A stretch of DNA of 64,000 nucleotides from NCBI RefSeq assembly GCF_017357405.1, contig NZ_CP071598.1, positions 248,001 to 312,000 of the forward strand, read 5' to 3'. Positions 8,388 through 16,948 of this stretch are shown piece by piece (within the stretch, counting starts at the first letter, position 1; every line of letters starts with the position of its first letter). The translations under genes and the position numbers were made by a program. The stretch is from Halomontanus rarus (GTDB taxonomy: Archaea; Halobacteriota; Halobacteria; Halobacteriales; Natrialbaceae). The notes beneath the pieces are model-generated. The model was given only the letters and a program-made list of their open reading frames with translations, did not search any database and had not been told where the DNA came from.

Positions 8388-9350
8388 ATGCGACTAGGTA
8401 TTTCAGGGGCCGGATTTATGGCCCGAACGCACGCCGAGGCGTACGAGGAGATGGACGTCGAGGTGGTCGCCGTCGCCTCGCCGAGCGGACCGGAAGAGTT
8501 CGTCGAGGAGTTCGGCCTCGACGCCGAGGCGTACACGGATACGGCGACGATGTGTGAAGAGGCGGACATCGACTACCTCGACGTCTGCACGCCGACTCAC
8601 ACGCACGTGGGACAGGTCCGAACCGCGGCGGACGCAGGCGTCGATATCTTCCTCGAGAAACCGATCGCGGGGACGCTCGAGGAGGCCGCCGAGATTGCCG
8701 ACCTCGTCGACGACGCCGACGTGACGTTCATGGTCGGCCACGTCGTCCGGTTCTCGCCGAGTTACGCGAAGGCGAAAGACCTCGACGTCGGAAGCGAGGG
8801 CGTGGCCAGAGCGCGCCGACTCTCGCCGTTTCCCGACTGGGGATCGGCCGACTGGTTCGCCGACCGCGAGAAGAGCGGCGGCGTCTTCGTCGACCTGGCG
8901 ATCCACGACCTCGATTACCTCCGCTGGTGTTGGGGTCCGGTCGAGCGCGTGTTCGCCCGCCGCCACCGCGAAGCGGACGCCGAACACGGGTTCGTCACGC
9001 TCCGATTCGACAGCGGCGCGGTCGGCTACGTCGAAGCGTCCTGGGCCCAACCCGAGTCGCGACCGCTGACGATGGAACTCGAGTTCGCCGGCGACGACGG
9101 ACTGGTCGAGTACTCGAACGCGGACGAATCGCCCTATCGCGAGTGGACCGACGACGGGACGGTCGTCGAGAGCCCCTTCGCGAAGGACGCGTACAGACGC
9201 CAACTCGAGCACTTCGTCTCCTGCGTCGACTCCGGTGACGAGCCTCCCGTCGGGGCCGAGGAAGCGACCGAGGCGCTTCGCCTCGCCCTCGCCGCGGAGC
9301 GGTCGGCGGAGCGCGGACGGCCGGTCTCTCCCGCGGAGGTGGGACGATGA
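8388..9350 (+). CDS. Gfo/Idh/MocA oxidoreductase, first of pair A
   Basis: A 320-residue NAD(P)-dependent sugar oxidoreductase. It has the N-terminal GISGAGFMARTH Rossmann loop, VCTPTHTH, and LEKPIAG (EKP motif, near residue 94). It overlaps the next gene by ATGA, so the two are translationally coupled and may form a heteromer or act in sequence. A TATA-like box (ACCTTATTAC, about 8353-8362) lies about 30 bases before the ATG, giving a leaderless mRNA. It is a close paralogue of the gene at 36983-37975, which is followed by a second oxidoreductase in the same way. A dead copy, including this promoter, lies at 28114-28425. Confidence 0.88.
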   Translation: MRLGISGAGFMARTHAEAYEEMDVEVVAVASPSGPEEFVEEFGLDAEAYTDTATMCEEADIDYLDVCTPTHTHVGQVRTAADAGVDIFLEKPIAGTLEEAAEIADLVDDADVTFMVGHVVRFSPSYAKAKDLDVGSEGVARARRLSPFPDWGSADWFADREKSGGVFVDLAIHDLDYLRWCWGPVERVFARRHREADAEHGFVTLRFDSGAVGYVEASWAQPESRPLTMELEFAGDDGLVEYSNADESPYREWTDDGTVVESPFAKDAYRRQLEHFVSCVDSGDEPPVGAEEATEALRLALAAERSAERGRPVSPAEVGR

Positions 9351-10342
9351 CGGACCCGATCCCGATGGGAATCCTGTCGGCCGCCCACGTCCACACCGAC
9401 GCCTACGCCGGAGTGCTCGCCGATCGCGAGGACGTCTCGTTCGTCGGCGTCACCGACGAGGACGCCGACCGGGGCCGAGAGGCCGCCGAACGTCACGGAA
9501 CCGAGTACGTCGCGGACGCGGACGACCTTCTCGAGCGGATCGACGCCGCGGTGATCTGTGCGGCGAACGTCGACCACCGCGCGTGGTTCGAGCGCGCTGG
9601 GGCCGCCGGCGTCGACGTCCTCTGCGAGAAGCCACTCGCGCCGACCGTCGAGGACGCTCGAGCGATCGTCGACACGTGGCGAGAGAGCGAGATCGTCGCG
9701 GGCATCACGATGCCGCTTCGCTTTTGCGAACCCGCACGGCGGGCGAAGGAGAGCCTCGAGGCGGGAGAGGTCGGTTCGATTCGCTCGATTTCGGGGACGA
9801 ACCGGGGGCAGATGCCCGGCGGCTGGTTCGTCGATCCCGAGGCGTCGGGCGGCGGCGCCGTGATGGATCACTCCGTCCACATCGTCGACCTCGTCCTCCA
9901 TCTCACCGGCGAGGAGGTATCCGAGGTGTACGCCGAAGTCGACACGCGGTTCCACGACATTGCGGTCGACGACGTCAACGTCCTCTCGATGGAACTCGCG
10001 GACGGAACGCCCTTTTTCCTCGACGGCTCGTGGAGCAAGCCCGACTCCTGGCACACCTGGGGCGACGCGACGCTCGAGGTGACCGGCAGCGAGACGACCG
10101 TCGCGATCGACTACACGGACCAGTCGCTGTTCCACACCGTCGCGTCGGGACCCGACGCGGGCGTTCACACCGCGTTCTACGGAACCGACGCCAACACCGA
10201 ACTGATCGACGACTTCGTGGACAGCGTTCGCGAGGGACGGGACCCGCTCGTCACTCCCGCCGACGGGCTGAAAGCCGTCGCCGTCATCGAAGCGGCCTAC
10301 GAGTCCGCGCGAACGGGTGAACCGATCGACGTCGACTACTGA
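9347..10342 (+). CDS. Gfo/Idh/MocA oxidoreductase, second of pair A
   Basis: A 331-residue family member with Rossmann start GILSAAHVHTDAY, CEKPLAP (EKP motif, near residue 93) and a glycine-rich GGGAVMDH segment typical of the C-terminal domain. The ATG lies in the ATGA overlap with the preceding gene, with GGAGGTGGG as a ribosome-binding site inside that gene's end. It is paralogous to 35997-36986, the second member of pair B. The conserved two-gene arrangement suggests linked functions, for example the oxidation and reduction halves of a C-5 epimerisation or of a 3-keto sugar route; this is inference. Confidence 0.88.
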   Translation: MTDPIPMGILSAAHVHTDAYAGVLADREDVSFVGVTDEDADRGREAAERHGTEYVADADDLLERIDAAVICAANVDHRAWFERAGAAGVDVLCEKPLAPTVEDARAIVDTWRESEIVAGITMPLRFCEPARRAKESLEAGEVGSIRSISGTNRGQMPGGWFVDPEASGGGAVMDHSVHIVDLVLHLTGEEVSEVYAEVDTRFHDIAVDDVNVLSMELADGTPFFLDGSWSKPDSWHTWGDATLEVTGSETTVAIDYTDQSLFHTVASGPDAGVHTAFYGTDANTELIDDFVDSVREGRDPLVTPADGLKAVAVIEAAYESARTGEPIDVDY

Positions 10343-10464
10343 GATTTCGGGACAGGTGCGCCCGTATCCGGTTTGGAAGAGGCGCTCGAGGATTCGAACG
10401 CCCCGGTCGAACCCGATGATTTTAGTCGTGAGAGAGACCAGTATTCGTCACTGAATCACCCACC

Positions 10465-12891
10465 ATGTCGCCAGACGATCCCCCCGACGACTATCCATTA
10501 CGTCCCGACCGAATCCACGGAGCACCATCCTCACCCGAAGAGCGCGAGCGCCGTCAGACGTACCTGGACGAGTTGCTCCCGCTACTGAATCTGGACGCGG
10601 ACGAGTACATGTCCGACCCGCGCGTCTCCCACCGCGACGACAGCTGGCGCGACTGGCAGGAGCGGACCGGCGAGTTGCCGCCCGATTTCGAACGGTTGCC
10701 CGCCACTGCGGACCTTCCCGACCCGCTCGAGCGTTACGACGGGGAACGGTGGGCGGAGATCTCTACCCCGGAGGCGTGGAACCGACAGCGAGAGCGCATC
10801 GGGGAACAGCTCCAGTACTGGCTCTACGGCCGCATGCCGCCGGCCCCGGGGAACGTGCGCGCAACCGAAATCGGAACCCAGCCGGCGGAGGGAGCGACGG
10901 TTCGCGACGTCCGTCTCGAGTTCGGTCCGGATCACGAGTTGGAACTCCACCTCCAGGTCATGATCCCGGACGGGCAGGGGCCGTTCCCGGTCTTCGCGAC
11001 GCAGTGGAACCACCGAAACTGGGCACAACTCGCCCTCCAGCGGGGATACGTAGCGATCGTCTACGCGGCTGCCGACGCGCGCGACGACGCGGCGGATTAC
11101 GGTGAGTACTACCCCGACTACGACTTCCAGCTGCTGGCGCGTCGGGCGTGGGCCGCCCACCGCGTCGTCGACTACCTCGAGACGCTGCCGGAGGCGGACT
11201 GCGATCGGATCGGGATCACGGGCGCCTCGCGCAACGGCAAGCAGTCGCTGCTCGCGGCGGCGTTCGACGAACGGATCGACGCGGTCGTCCCGTGTAGCGC
11301 CGGTAGCGGGGCCACCGTCCCCGCACGGTACGATCGGGACGACTTCTACGCGGGAGACATGTCCGTTCACGCTCGCCTCCGACGGAGCTGGTTTCACCCG
11401 CGGTGGCGGTTTTTCGTCGGTCGAGAGAATCGACTTCCCGTCGATGCCAACCACCTCGTCTCGCTGGTCGCACCGCGGGCGTGCATGATCCACACCGCGC
11501 TGCACGAACGCACGACGAGCGCCTGGGCCGTCGCACGCGTCTACCGGTCGGCCGAGTCCGTCTACGACCTCCTGGACGCCGAGGAGAACCTCGCCCTGCG
11601 ATACCGCCACGGTCGCCACGCCAGAACGACTCGAGACGTCCACCAGATCCTCGACTTCTTCGACGACGCCTTCGGGAAGGGCGAGTACGACGATCCGACG
11701 CGCCTCTACCACGACTTCTCCTTCGAGGAGTGGCGTCGGACGGCCGCCGCCGCGCAGGTCGACGTGAGCGAGTTCCCCGAACGCGGTCTCGACGACCTCC
11801 TGGTCGACGACGACGGGAATCGGATCCGGACGACCGAGTCGTGGGCCGACCGGAAACCGGAGATTCGCGAGCGGATTCGCTGGAGCTTCGGCGATAGACC
11901 GCCTCGAGCGTCGGAACCGCCGGAGACGGAGTTCGACGTCGTTCGCGACGGCTGGGGCAAGCCCGATTACCTCGACGAGGTCATCGGCCGTCCCGAACCG
12001 ACCGACGGGGTCGGCAAGCTCTGGCTCTCACACGCGCACACTCACGGCGAGCGGTTCGACGGGGACCTCTACTACCCGACGTCGAAGGCGGACGGCGACG
12101 ACAGGCCGGAAGGAGAGTTGCCGGCGATCGTCTGGCTGCATCCCTACTCCTACAACACCGGATACGGGGCCGGCGGACGCGGTCAGGTGCCGATCGAGGA
12201 GGCCACGGAACGCGGATTCGCGCTGTTCGGATTCGACCAGCTCGGGTTCGGAACGCGGATCGAGGAGGGCGAGCACTTCTACGAACGGCACCCGAACTGG
12301 TCGAAGATGGGCAAGCTGGTCGACGACACGCGCTCCGCCGTGGAGACGCTCTCGGCGCTCGAGTTCGTCGACTCGGACCGCATCTTCGTGCTGGGGTACT
12401 CGCTCGGCGGAACCGTCGGCCTGTACGCGGCGGCCCTCGACGATCGAATCGCCGGCGTCGCCTCGGTCTGCGGTTTCTCCCCGTTCCGAACGAGCGATCC
12501 GGAGACGGAACGAGAGAACGGGGTCTTCGGGCGCTTCTCGCACGTACACGGGCTCCACCCCCGGCTCGGCCTGTTCCGCGACGACCCCGAACGAACGCCG
12601 TTCGACTTCCACGAGGTTCTCGGACTGGTCGCGCCGCGGCCGCTGCTCACCGTCGCACCGTCGCTGGACTGGACTCACCCCCAGGAGGACGTCCTGCGAT
12701 GTACGTCAGCGGCCCGGTCGGTCTACGACCTCTACGGCGCGTCGGAGTCGCTCGAGGTTCGTACCCCGGACGACCTCCTGAGCTTCGACTACCACGAGGC
12801 CAGACTGTACGACGAGGGTCGGCCGGAACACGAGTCGCTGTCCCCCGACCGCCGGGAGTCCGTCTTCGACTGGATCGCACGACGGGCGTGA
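10465..12891 (+). CDS. Two-domain esterase: CE15-like glucuronoyl esterase plus alpha/beta hydrolase
   Basis: An 808-residue protein with two serine-hydrolase domains. Domain 1 (about 80-420) carries GASRNGK, with Ser255 as nucleophile; this closely matches the GCSRxGK signature of family CE15, enzymes that cut ester bonds between glucuronoyl groups and alcohols. It also has HLVSLVAPRA and a late histidine (GRHARTT). Domain 2 (about 520-800) is an acetylxylan-esterase or dienelactone-hydrolase-like fold with GYSLGG (Ser646) and VAPRPLLTVAP. No export signal is visible, so it may act on imported oligosaccharides. A remnant of a second copy's N-terminus is at 29550-29648, downstream of a dead oxidoreductase, echoing the order seen here. 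Confidence 0.72.
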   Translation: MSPDDPPDDYPLRPDRIHGAPSSPEERERRQTYLDELLPLLNLDADEYMSDPRVSHRDDSWRDWQERTGELPPDFERLPATADLPDPLERYDGERWAEISTPEAWNRQRERIGEQLQYWLYGRMPPAPGNVRATEIGTQPAEGATVRDVRLEFGPDHELELHLQVMIPDGQGPFPVFATQWNHRNWAQLALQRGYVAIVYAAADARDDAADYGEYYPDYDFQLLARRAWAAHRVVDYLETLPEADCDRIGITGASRNGKQSLLAAAFDERIDAVVPCSAGSGATVPARYDRDDFYAGDMSVHARLRRSWFHPRWRFFVGRENRLPVDANHLVSLVAPRACMIHTALHERTTSAWAVARVYRSAESVYDLLDAEENLALRYRHGRHARTTRDVHQILDFFDDAFGKGEYDDPTRLYHDFSFEEWRRTAAAAQVDVSEFPERGLDDLLVDDDGNRIRTTESWADRKPEIRERIRWSFGDRPPRASEPPETEFDVVRDGWGKPDYLDEVIGRPEPTDGVGKLWLSHAHTHGERFDGDLYYPTSKADGDDRPEGELPAIVWLHPYSYNTGYGAGGRGQVPIEEATERGFALFGFDQLGFGTRIEEGEHFYERHPNWSKMGKLVDDTRSAVETLSALEFVDSDRIFVLGYSLGGTVGLYAAALDDRIAGVASVCGFSPFRTSDPETERENGVFGRFSHVHGLHPRLGLFRDDPERTPFDFHEVLGLVAPRPLLTVAPSLDWTHPQEDVLRCTSAARSVYDLYGASESLEVRTPDDLLSFDYHEARLYDEGRPEHESLSPDRRESVFDWIARRA

Positions 12892-13002
12892 CGATCCGTC
12901 GTCGATCGCTACCCTCGTGTTTCGATCCGCTCTCGAGGCGGTCCTCGACGGACGCTGCCCGTGGGTGGGCTCACAGGTGCGCTCCGAACGCGATCGACTC
13001 TC

Positions 13003-13106
13003 GAGTAAAGGTATATGTTCGATCCGGAAAAACGGGGGCCACATGCACCGCCGTATTTCACCGTATCGTCCGAGTAGAACGGCTTCCGAAACGTCCGGAG
13101 GTACCG
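13003..13106 (+). promoter_or_regulatory. Promoter and leader of the dead capA copy
   Basis: AAAGGTATATGTTC at 13007-13020 and the following CCGGAAAAACGGGG are nearly the same as 34507-34536 upstream of the intact capA. Both copies keep a ribosome-binding site CCGGAGG a few bases before the ATG. Unlike its leaderless neighbours, this promoter drives a leader of roughly 70 bases. Confidence 0.6.
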
Positions 13107-13292
13107 ATGCCCACTGAGGAGACCACCGTCGAACTGGAATCGAACCGGGAGGGGGCCGGCGGCGGTGACGAACGCTGGTCGCTGTTCGTCGCTGGCGACT
13201 ACGCCCTCAGTCGCGACGAGTTCGTCGTCGATCGTTCCTGCGAAGCAGCCCCCGGGACACAGAGAGAAATCGCTCAGTCCGCGTCGATCTGA
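13107..13292 (+). pseudogene. Truncated capA-like gene, N-terminus only
   Basis: Sixty-one residues whose first 41 align with the start of the intact CapA-like protein at 34613 (shared WSxFVAGDYALSRDE), after which the sequence diverges and stops. The family normally needs over 350 residues, so this is a dead fragment. It faces the IclR gene and marks a copy of the CapA/lyase divergent promoter region. Confidence 0.8.
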
Positions 13293-13901
13293 TTCCAACC
13301 GACCTGCGTGGAGAGTTCCATCGCGTCATCGAGACCGCCATCAGTGAGCGATCGTATTTCGAACATTCGATAGCCGTGTAATTCACGGGTGGAGACAATA
13401 GATGTGATGGTCACAGAGACGGACAGGTTGTCCCGCTACGTTTGTCCACAGAACGGACGTTTCGGACTAGTAGTGAAGGAGACGACGGTACCAGAATCGT
13501 CGGCGGTACTCCCGTCGCAGCGAGACGCGGAGAAACGGCCGACTGGGCGACCGTTGTTTCGGGATGTGAAACGGGACGGCGAGCCCGACGGCGAAGCCGA
13601 TTCGGACCCGATATCGCGCGAGAATGATCCGGAAACGGAGAGTGAGACGTTCACTCCGAGTGTTTACAATCCTACGGGTGCAACCCATTTTGGCCGGTGA
13701 CGCGTCCCCGGAATTAAGCCGCACATTCACTCATAGCCGGTCGCAGATCGATTCCACCGTTCATTTCGCGTCCGTCAGTACCGCTCTGTGGCCCGTCCGA
13801 CAGTTTCGATATTTCAAACCCGGTCCGGGTGCGACGGAACACGGTTTCCGAAGGGCAGGATCGACCGTCTCCGATGGCTATTATTGGTGGACGAAAGCCG
13901 G

Positions 13902-14663
13902 TTAGAGTGACGTGATATTGATTTCGACGATATTGACCGCTCGGTGGATCATGTCCGGAACCTCGTTTTCGAGACGGTCCGATCCCATTCGTCTGGCGGG
14001 ACCGATAACGCTGATCGCCCCGTAGATCGTGCCGTCCTGATCGCGGATCGGCGCGCCGGCGCCGACCAGTCCGTGGATGCTCTCCTCGTGATTGTAGGCG
14101 ATCCCCTCCTCGCGAATCGCCTCGAGTTCCTCGCGCAACGCCGCTTCGTCGGTGATCGTGTTCGGCGTGATCGCTTCGAACGTGGTTTCCTCGATAATGC
14201 GGTCACGCTGTTCGGCCGGCATGAACGCGAGCATCCCCTTCCCGACGGCCGTGTGATAGAGCTCGTTACGGTAACCGACGTACACCTCCGTTTTGACGGC
14301 GTTATCTCCCGCGGACTTATAGAGGCAGATTCCCTCACCCCCTTCTTCAACGGTGAACAGCGCCAGTTCGCCGGACTCCTCGGCGAGCGTATCGACCTCT
14401 TTTGTGACGAGATCGTAGATATCGATCCGGCTCTTCGCGTGGTGTGCGAGGTCGATAACCCGTAGACCGAGTTTGTACTTGGTTCCATCGTGGACAACGT
14501 ATCCGTTCTCCTCGAGGGTCGCCAGGTGACAGTGGATCGTTCCCTTGGACATCCCGACCTGTTCGGCAATATCGGTGACACGTGCTCCACCGGTGTTCTG
14601 AAGAACATCGATGATCTCGAGGGACCGTTGAACCGCTTGGACCGGATTTTTTGCCTCGACCAT
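13902..14663 (-). CDS. IclR-family transcription regulator 1
   Basis: A 253-residue regulator. The N-terminal winged helix-turn-helix (about 8-60; recognition helix GMSKGTIHCHLATL) is followed by a GAF-like effector domain (about 75-250) with conserved GAPIRDQDG and GAISVIGPARR. IclR proteins bind as dimers or tetramers to palindromes and often sense sugar acids or aromatic acids. It is about three-quarters identical to the regulator at 25825-26586; the effector domains are nearly superimposable while the recognition helices differ, suggesting a shared ligand but distinct operators. The promoter has a TATA box about 30 bases before the ATG and a palindrome directly next to it, consistent with autoregulation. 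Confidence 0.9.
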   Translation of the reverse strand: MVEAKNPVQAVQRSLEIIDVLQNTGGARVTDIAEQVGMSKGTIHCHLATLEENGYVVHDGTKYKLGLRVIDLAHHAKSRIDIYDLVTKEVDTLAEESGELALFTVEEGGEGICLYKSAGDNAVKTEVYVGYRNELYHTAVGKGMLAFMPAEQRDRIIEETTFEAITPNTITDEAALREELEAIREEGIAYNHEESIHGLVGAGAPIRDQDGTIYGAISVIGPARRMGSDRLENEVPDMIHRAVNIVEINITSL

Positions 14664-14700
14664 TCTACCAGCTACTAGAATTACCTGCTAGATAAATATT

Positions 14701-14720
14701 TGGTATTACAAAACATACCA
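14701..14720. promoter_or_regulatory. Putative operator of IclR regulator 1
   Basis: TGGTAT-N8-ATACCA, a perfect 6-bp inverted repeat, immediately upstream (for the minus-strand gene) of the TATA-like AAATATTTATC at about 14689-14699. Binding here would cover the BRE/TATA region, so it would suit autorepression. The internal TTACAnnnCATA resembles a half of motif 1. Confidence 0.55.
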
Positions 14721-14931
14721 TACCAATCAACTCTGGTGCGAAATTAACTATAACCACAAACTGGAATCGACACAGACAACTAATCACTCCATTTCAAAAA
14801 ATACCAGAAGCGTCCAAACGAATTGTAGTACAATTCTGTCTTTCGGTCAGGGCCAACGATATCGGAACCGAAATCACCGTCGATGGTCACGAACGACCAA
14901 GTTGATTCTCGGGAATAGTACACCAACTATG

Positions 14932-15497
14932 CCAGCGATCAGTGGCGCCGAAGTCGGAACCGCACGTGAGCGGTTCAGCGATCCGAACATCGTACAGCGA
15001 ACGCCTATCGAGTACAGTCGGTCCCTGAGTGATCTCACGGACGCGAGATTGTCACCGTTTCCGAGGAGGAACTCACCAGCGGCGTCGTGTTTCTGCTCGA
15101 ACGTGCGAAACAGCTCGTAGAAGGTGCGGGAGCGGCCTCCGTGGCGGCGTTGATGAGCAGCCGACTCGACGCGTCTGGTGAAATCGTCGTCCCGATTCTC
15201 TCCGGTGGTAATCTGGATATATCGATGCTGCAGACGCTGCTCACTCACGAACTCACGGCGCGCAAACAACAGATCCGACTACGAGTTCGAATCGACGACG
15301 GCCCGGGGAAGCTGGCGGACATCTCCGACCGTATCGCCGGTCTCGACGCCAATATTCGGACGATCTACCACTACCGCGCGGACAATTCGCTGTCGGTCGG
15401 CGATGCGTTTCCCGTCGAAACCAGCGGAGAGAGTCACGCCGCGAAGATTATCGAGACGATCGAGGAGCAGAGATACGACGTCGATCTGGTGAATTGA
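14932..15497 (+). pseudogene. Threonine dehydratase remnant with internal deletion
   Basis: The start (from about 14932) matches the N-terminus of biosynthetic-type threonine dehydratase (VQRTPIEYSRSLSDLT). At about 15045, in another frame, it continues with the end of the catalytic domain (EIVTVSEEELTSGVVF and LVEGAGAASVAAL) and an ACT-like regulatory domain (RLRVRIDDGPGKLADISDRI). More than 200 residues, including the pyridoxal-phosphate lysine site, are missing. It cannot be an active enzyme, and it is unrelated to the sugar pathway. Confidence 0.82.
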
Positions 15498-15643
15498 GTC
15501 CTGTCCCTGCGAACGTTCGCGACGAACTGGGGCGATAGCGGGGCGACCGGCGGCTTTCGTAGAAGCGGACTCTCAGCCGAGCGATCGACGTCTTCGGACA
15601 ATAACAGCGGGATAGTACGTTCGAACGGGTGGCGTGAATAAAG

Positions 15644-15870
15644 ATGCGAATACTGGTTACAGACGGAAACGAAGCGATCCGAGTAGAGACACACGACCGA
15701 CCCGAATCGGGCGAGTTTCTCGGAAAGGTTCGTGTGGTTGGAACGGCTCGAGACGTCGGTCTTCGATACGGTTACGATCCTCGGACCGGGTGCGCTGGGG
15801 CTGTTCGGTGTGCAATCGTTCTGTGTCAATGGCGTCCGAGACGCGATATTCACCGGGATGCGTGAAGAGT
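15644..15870 (+). pseudogene. Zinc alcohol dehydrogenase remnant
   Basis: It begins MRILVTDGNEAIRVETHDRP, like the alcohol dehydrogenase at 5698-6717, then jumps after about 40 residues to a frame-shifted piece of the nucleotide-binding domain (LGPGALGLFGVQ). The zinc ligands and most of the catalytic domain are gone. It is a decayed paralogue of the nearby intact gene. Confidence 0.78.
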
Positions 15871-15897
15871 GACTCGAGTAGTCGCCCCCAAAGCGAA

Positions 15898-16826
15898 TCA
15901 GTAATACGGTTCGGAGGTGGCCAAAAACGCGGCGCTATCGACCGTCGGTGCCGTGGCGCTCACGTCCTCACCGGGCGGGAACGGTTCACCCGTTTCGAGG
16001 GTCCCCTGGACGGCGAGCAAGAGTTGCACACCGTCGACCAATCGGTCGCGATCGTCGCGCTCACCGCGTGCCGTTTCGGGGAATCCGTCGGGGAAGGGGT
16101 CGTACATGCGCTCAAGTTCCGTGACCGTGCTCTCGATTTCCGTAACACCCGTCTCGTCGTCACTGACACAGGGAAAACTAAACGTGCCGTCGTCTCCGGG
16201 CCGTCGAAGTGAATCGTCGCGGTTGCCCCGTTCTCGAAGTAGACTGCGACGACCTGTCCAGTGGTGTCCACTGGCTCGACCCGCGTCCAATCTGCGTCGA
16301 CTGCTAGCCGGATGGTGTCGGTCAGGTGGACGCCGTAGTAGAACGGATCGCCGTAGCCGGAGCCGAAGATCGTCCTCGGGGTCAGTTCAGTCACCGTCGT
16401 CGCGTCGAGATGGAACGGCCGAACCGCCGAACAGAGGGGCGTCGCCCCGCTTCGCCGCAGTTTCGATCGCGTCGACGTCGGCAACCGAACCGGTTAGCGG
16501 TTTATCGATCGCGGTCGGGATACCCGCCTCAAGGAACGGAACGGCGAGCGATCGATGCGAACTTCAGTCGACGGTCAGTGTCATGGTTGCATCGACCTCG
16601 TCGGTCAGTTCGTGTGGCTCGTCGTACTGAATCGCGTCGTACCCGTCACAGAACGTCGCCGCGTACGACTCCTCACGTACTTCACCCTGTTCCAGACGGC
16701 CCTGACGGTCGCACCCTCCCGGTCATCCAGAATCGATGTGAACGTTTCGAGATGACTGGTATCTAACCCCGATATTCCAACTTCGGTTATCGAGAGTAAC
16801 TGATCGGCCCCGGTACATAATTCCAT
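15898..16826 (-). pseudogene. Gfo/Idh/MocA-like oxidoreductase, frame-broken
   Basis: Pieces of one oxidoreductase are spread over several minus-strand frames: the N-terminus (EVGISGLDTSHLETFTSIL), a middle piece (CDGYDAIQYDEPHELTDEV, then a stop), the NAD-domain FLEAGIPTAIDKPLTGSV, which carries DKP in place of EKP, and a C-terminal half ending TSEPYY. At least three frame breaks are needed to join them, so the gene is dead. It shows no close match to the other oxidoreductases in the window. Confidence 0.75.
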
Positions 16827-16948
16827 CTCATGAACGCGCTCGAGAGAATCTGAATGGTGGTCAGTTACTTTACAATTAGCAGTTTCGAGGACGGAAGGAG
16901 CGATAAGAGAGAAGAGGAGAGGTGGACTCCGTTACTGCAGTTCGAGCC

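Larger units (their letters stand above)
12892..13901. other. Gene-poor region with a capA remnant
   Basis: It contains the truncated capA copy (13107-13292) with its promoter and a short in-frame protein-like stretch directly after it (about 13300-13382, plus strand, containing FHRVIETAISERSYFEH and a stop) that I do not recognise. From 13390 to 13900 I see no credible gene. Confidence 0.5.
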
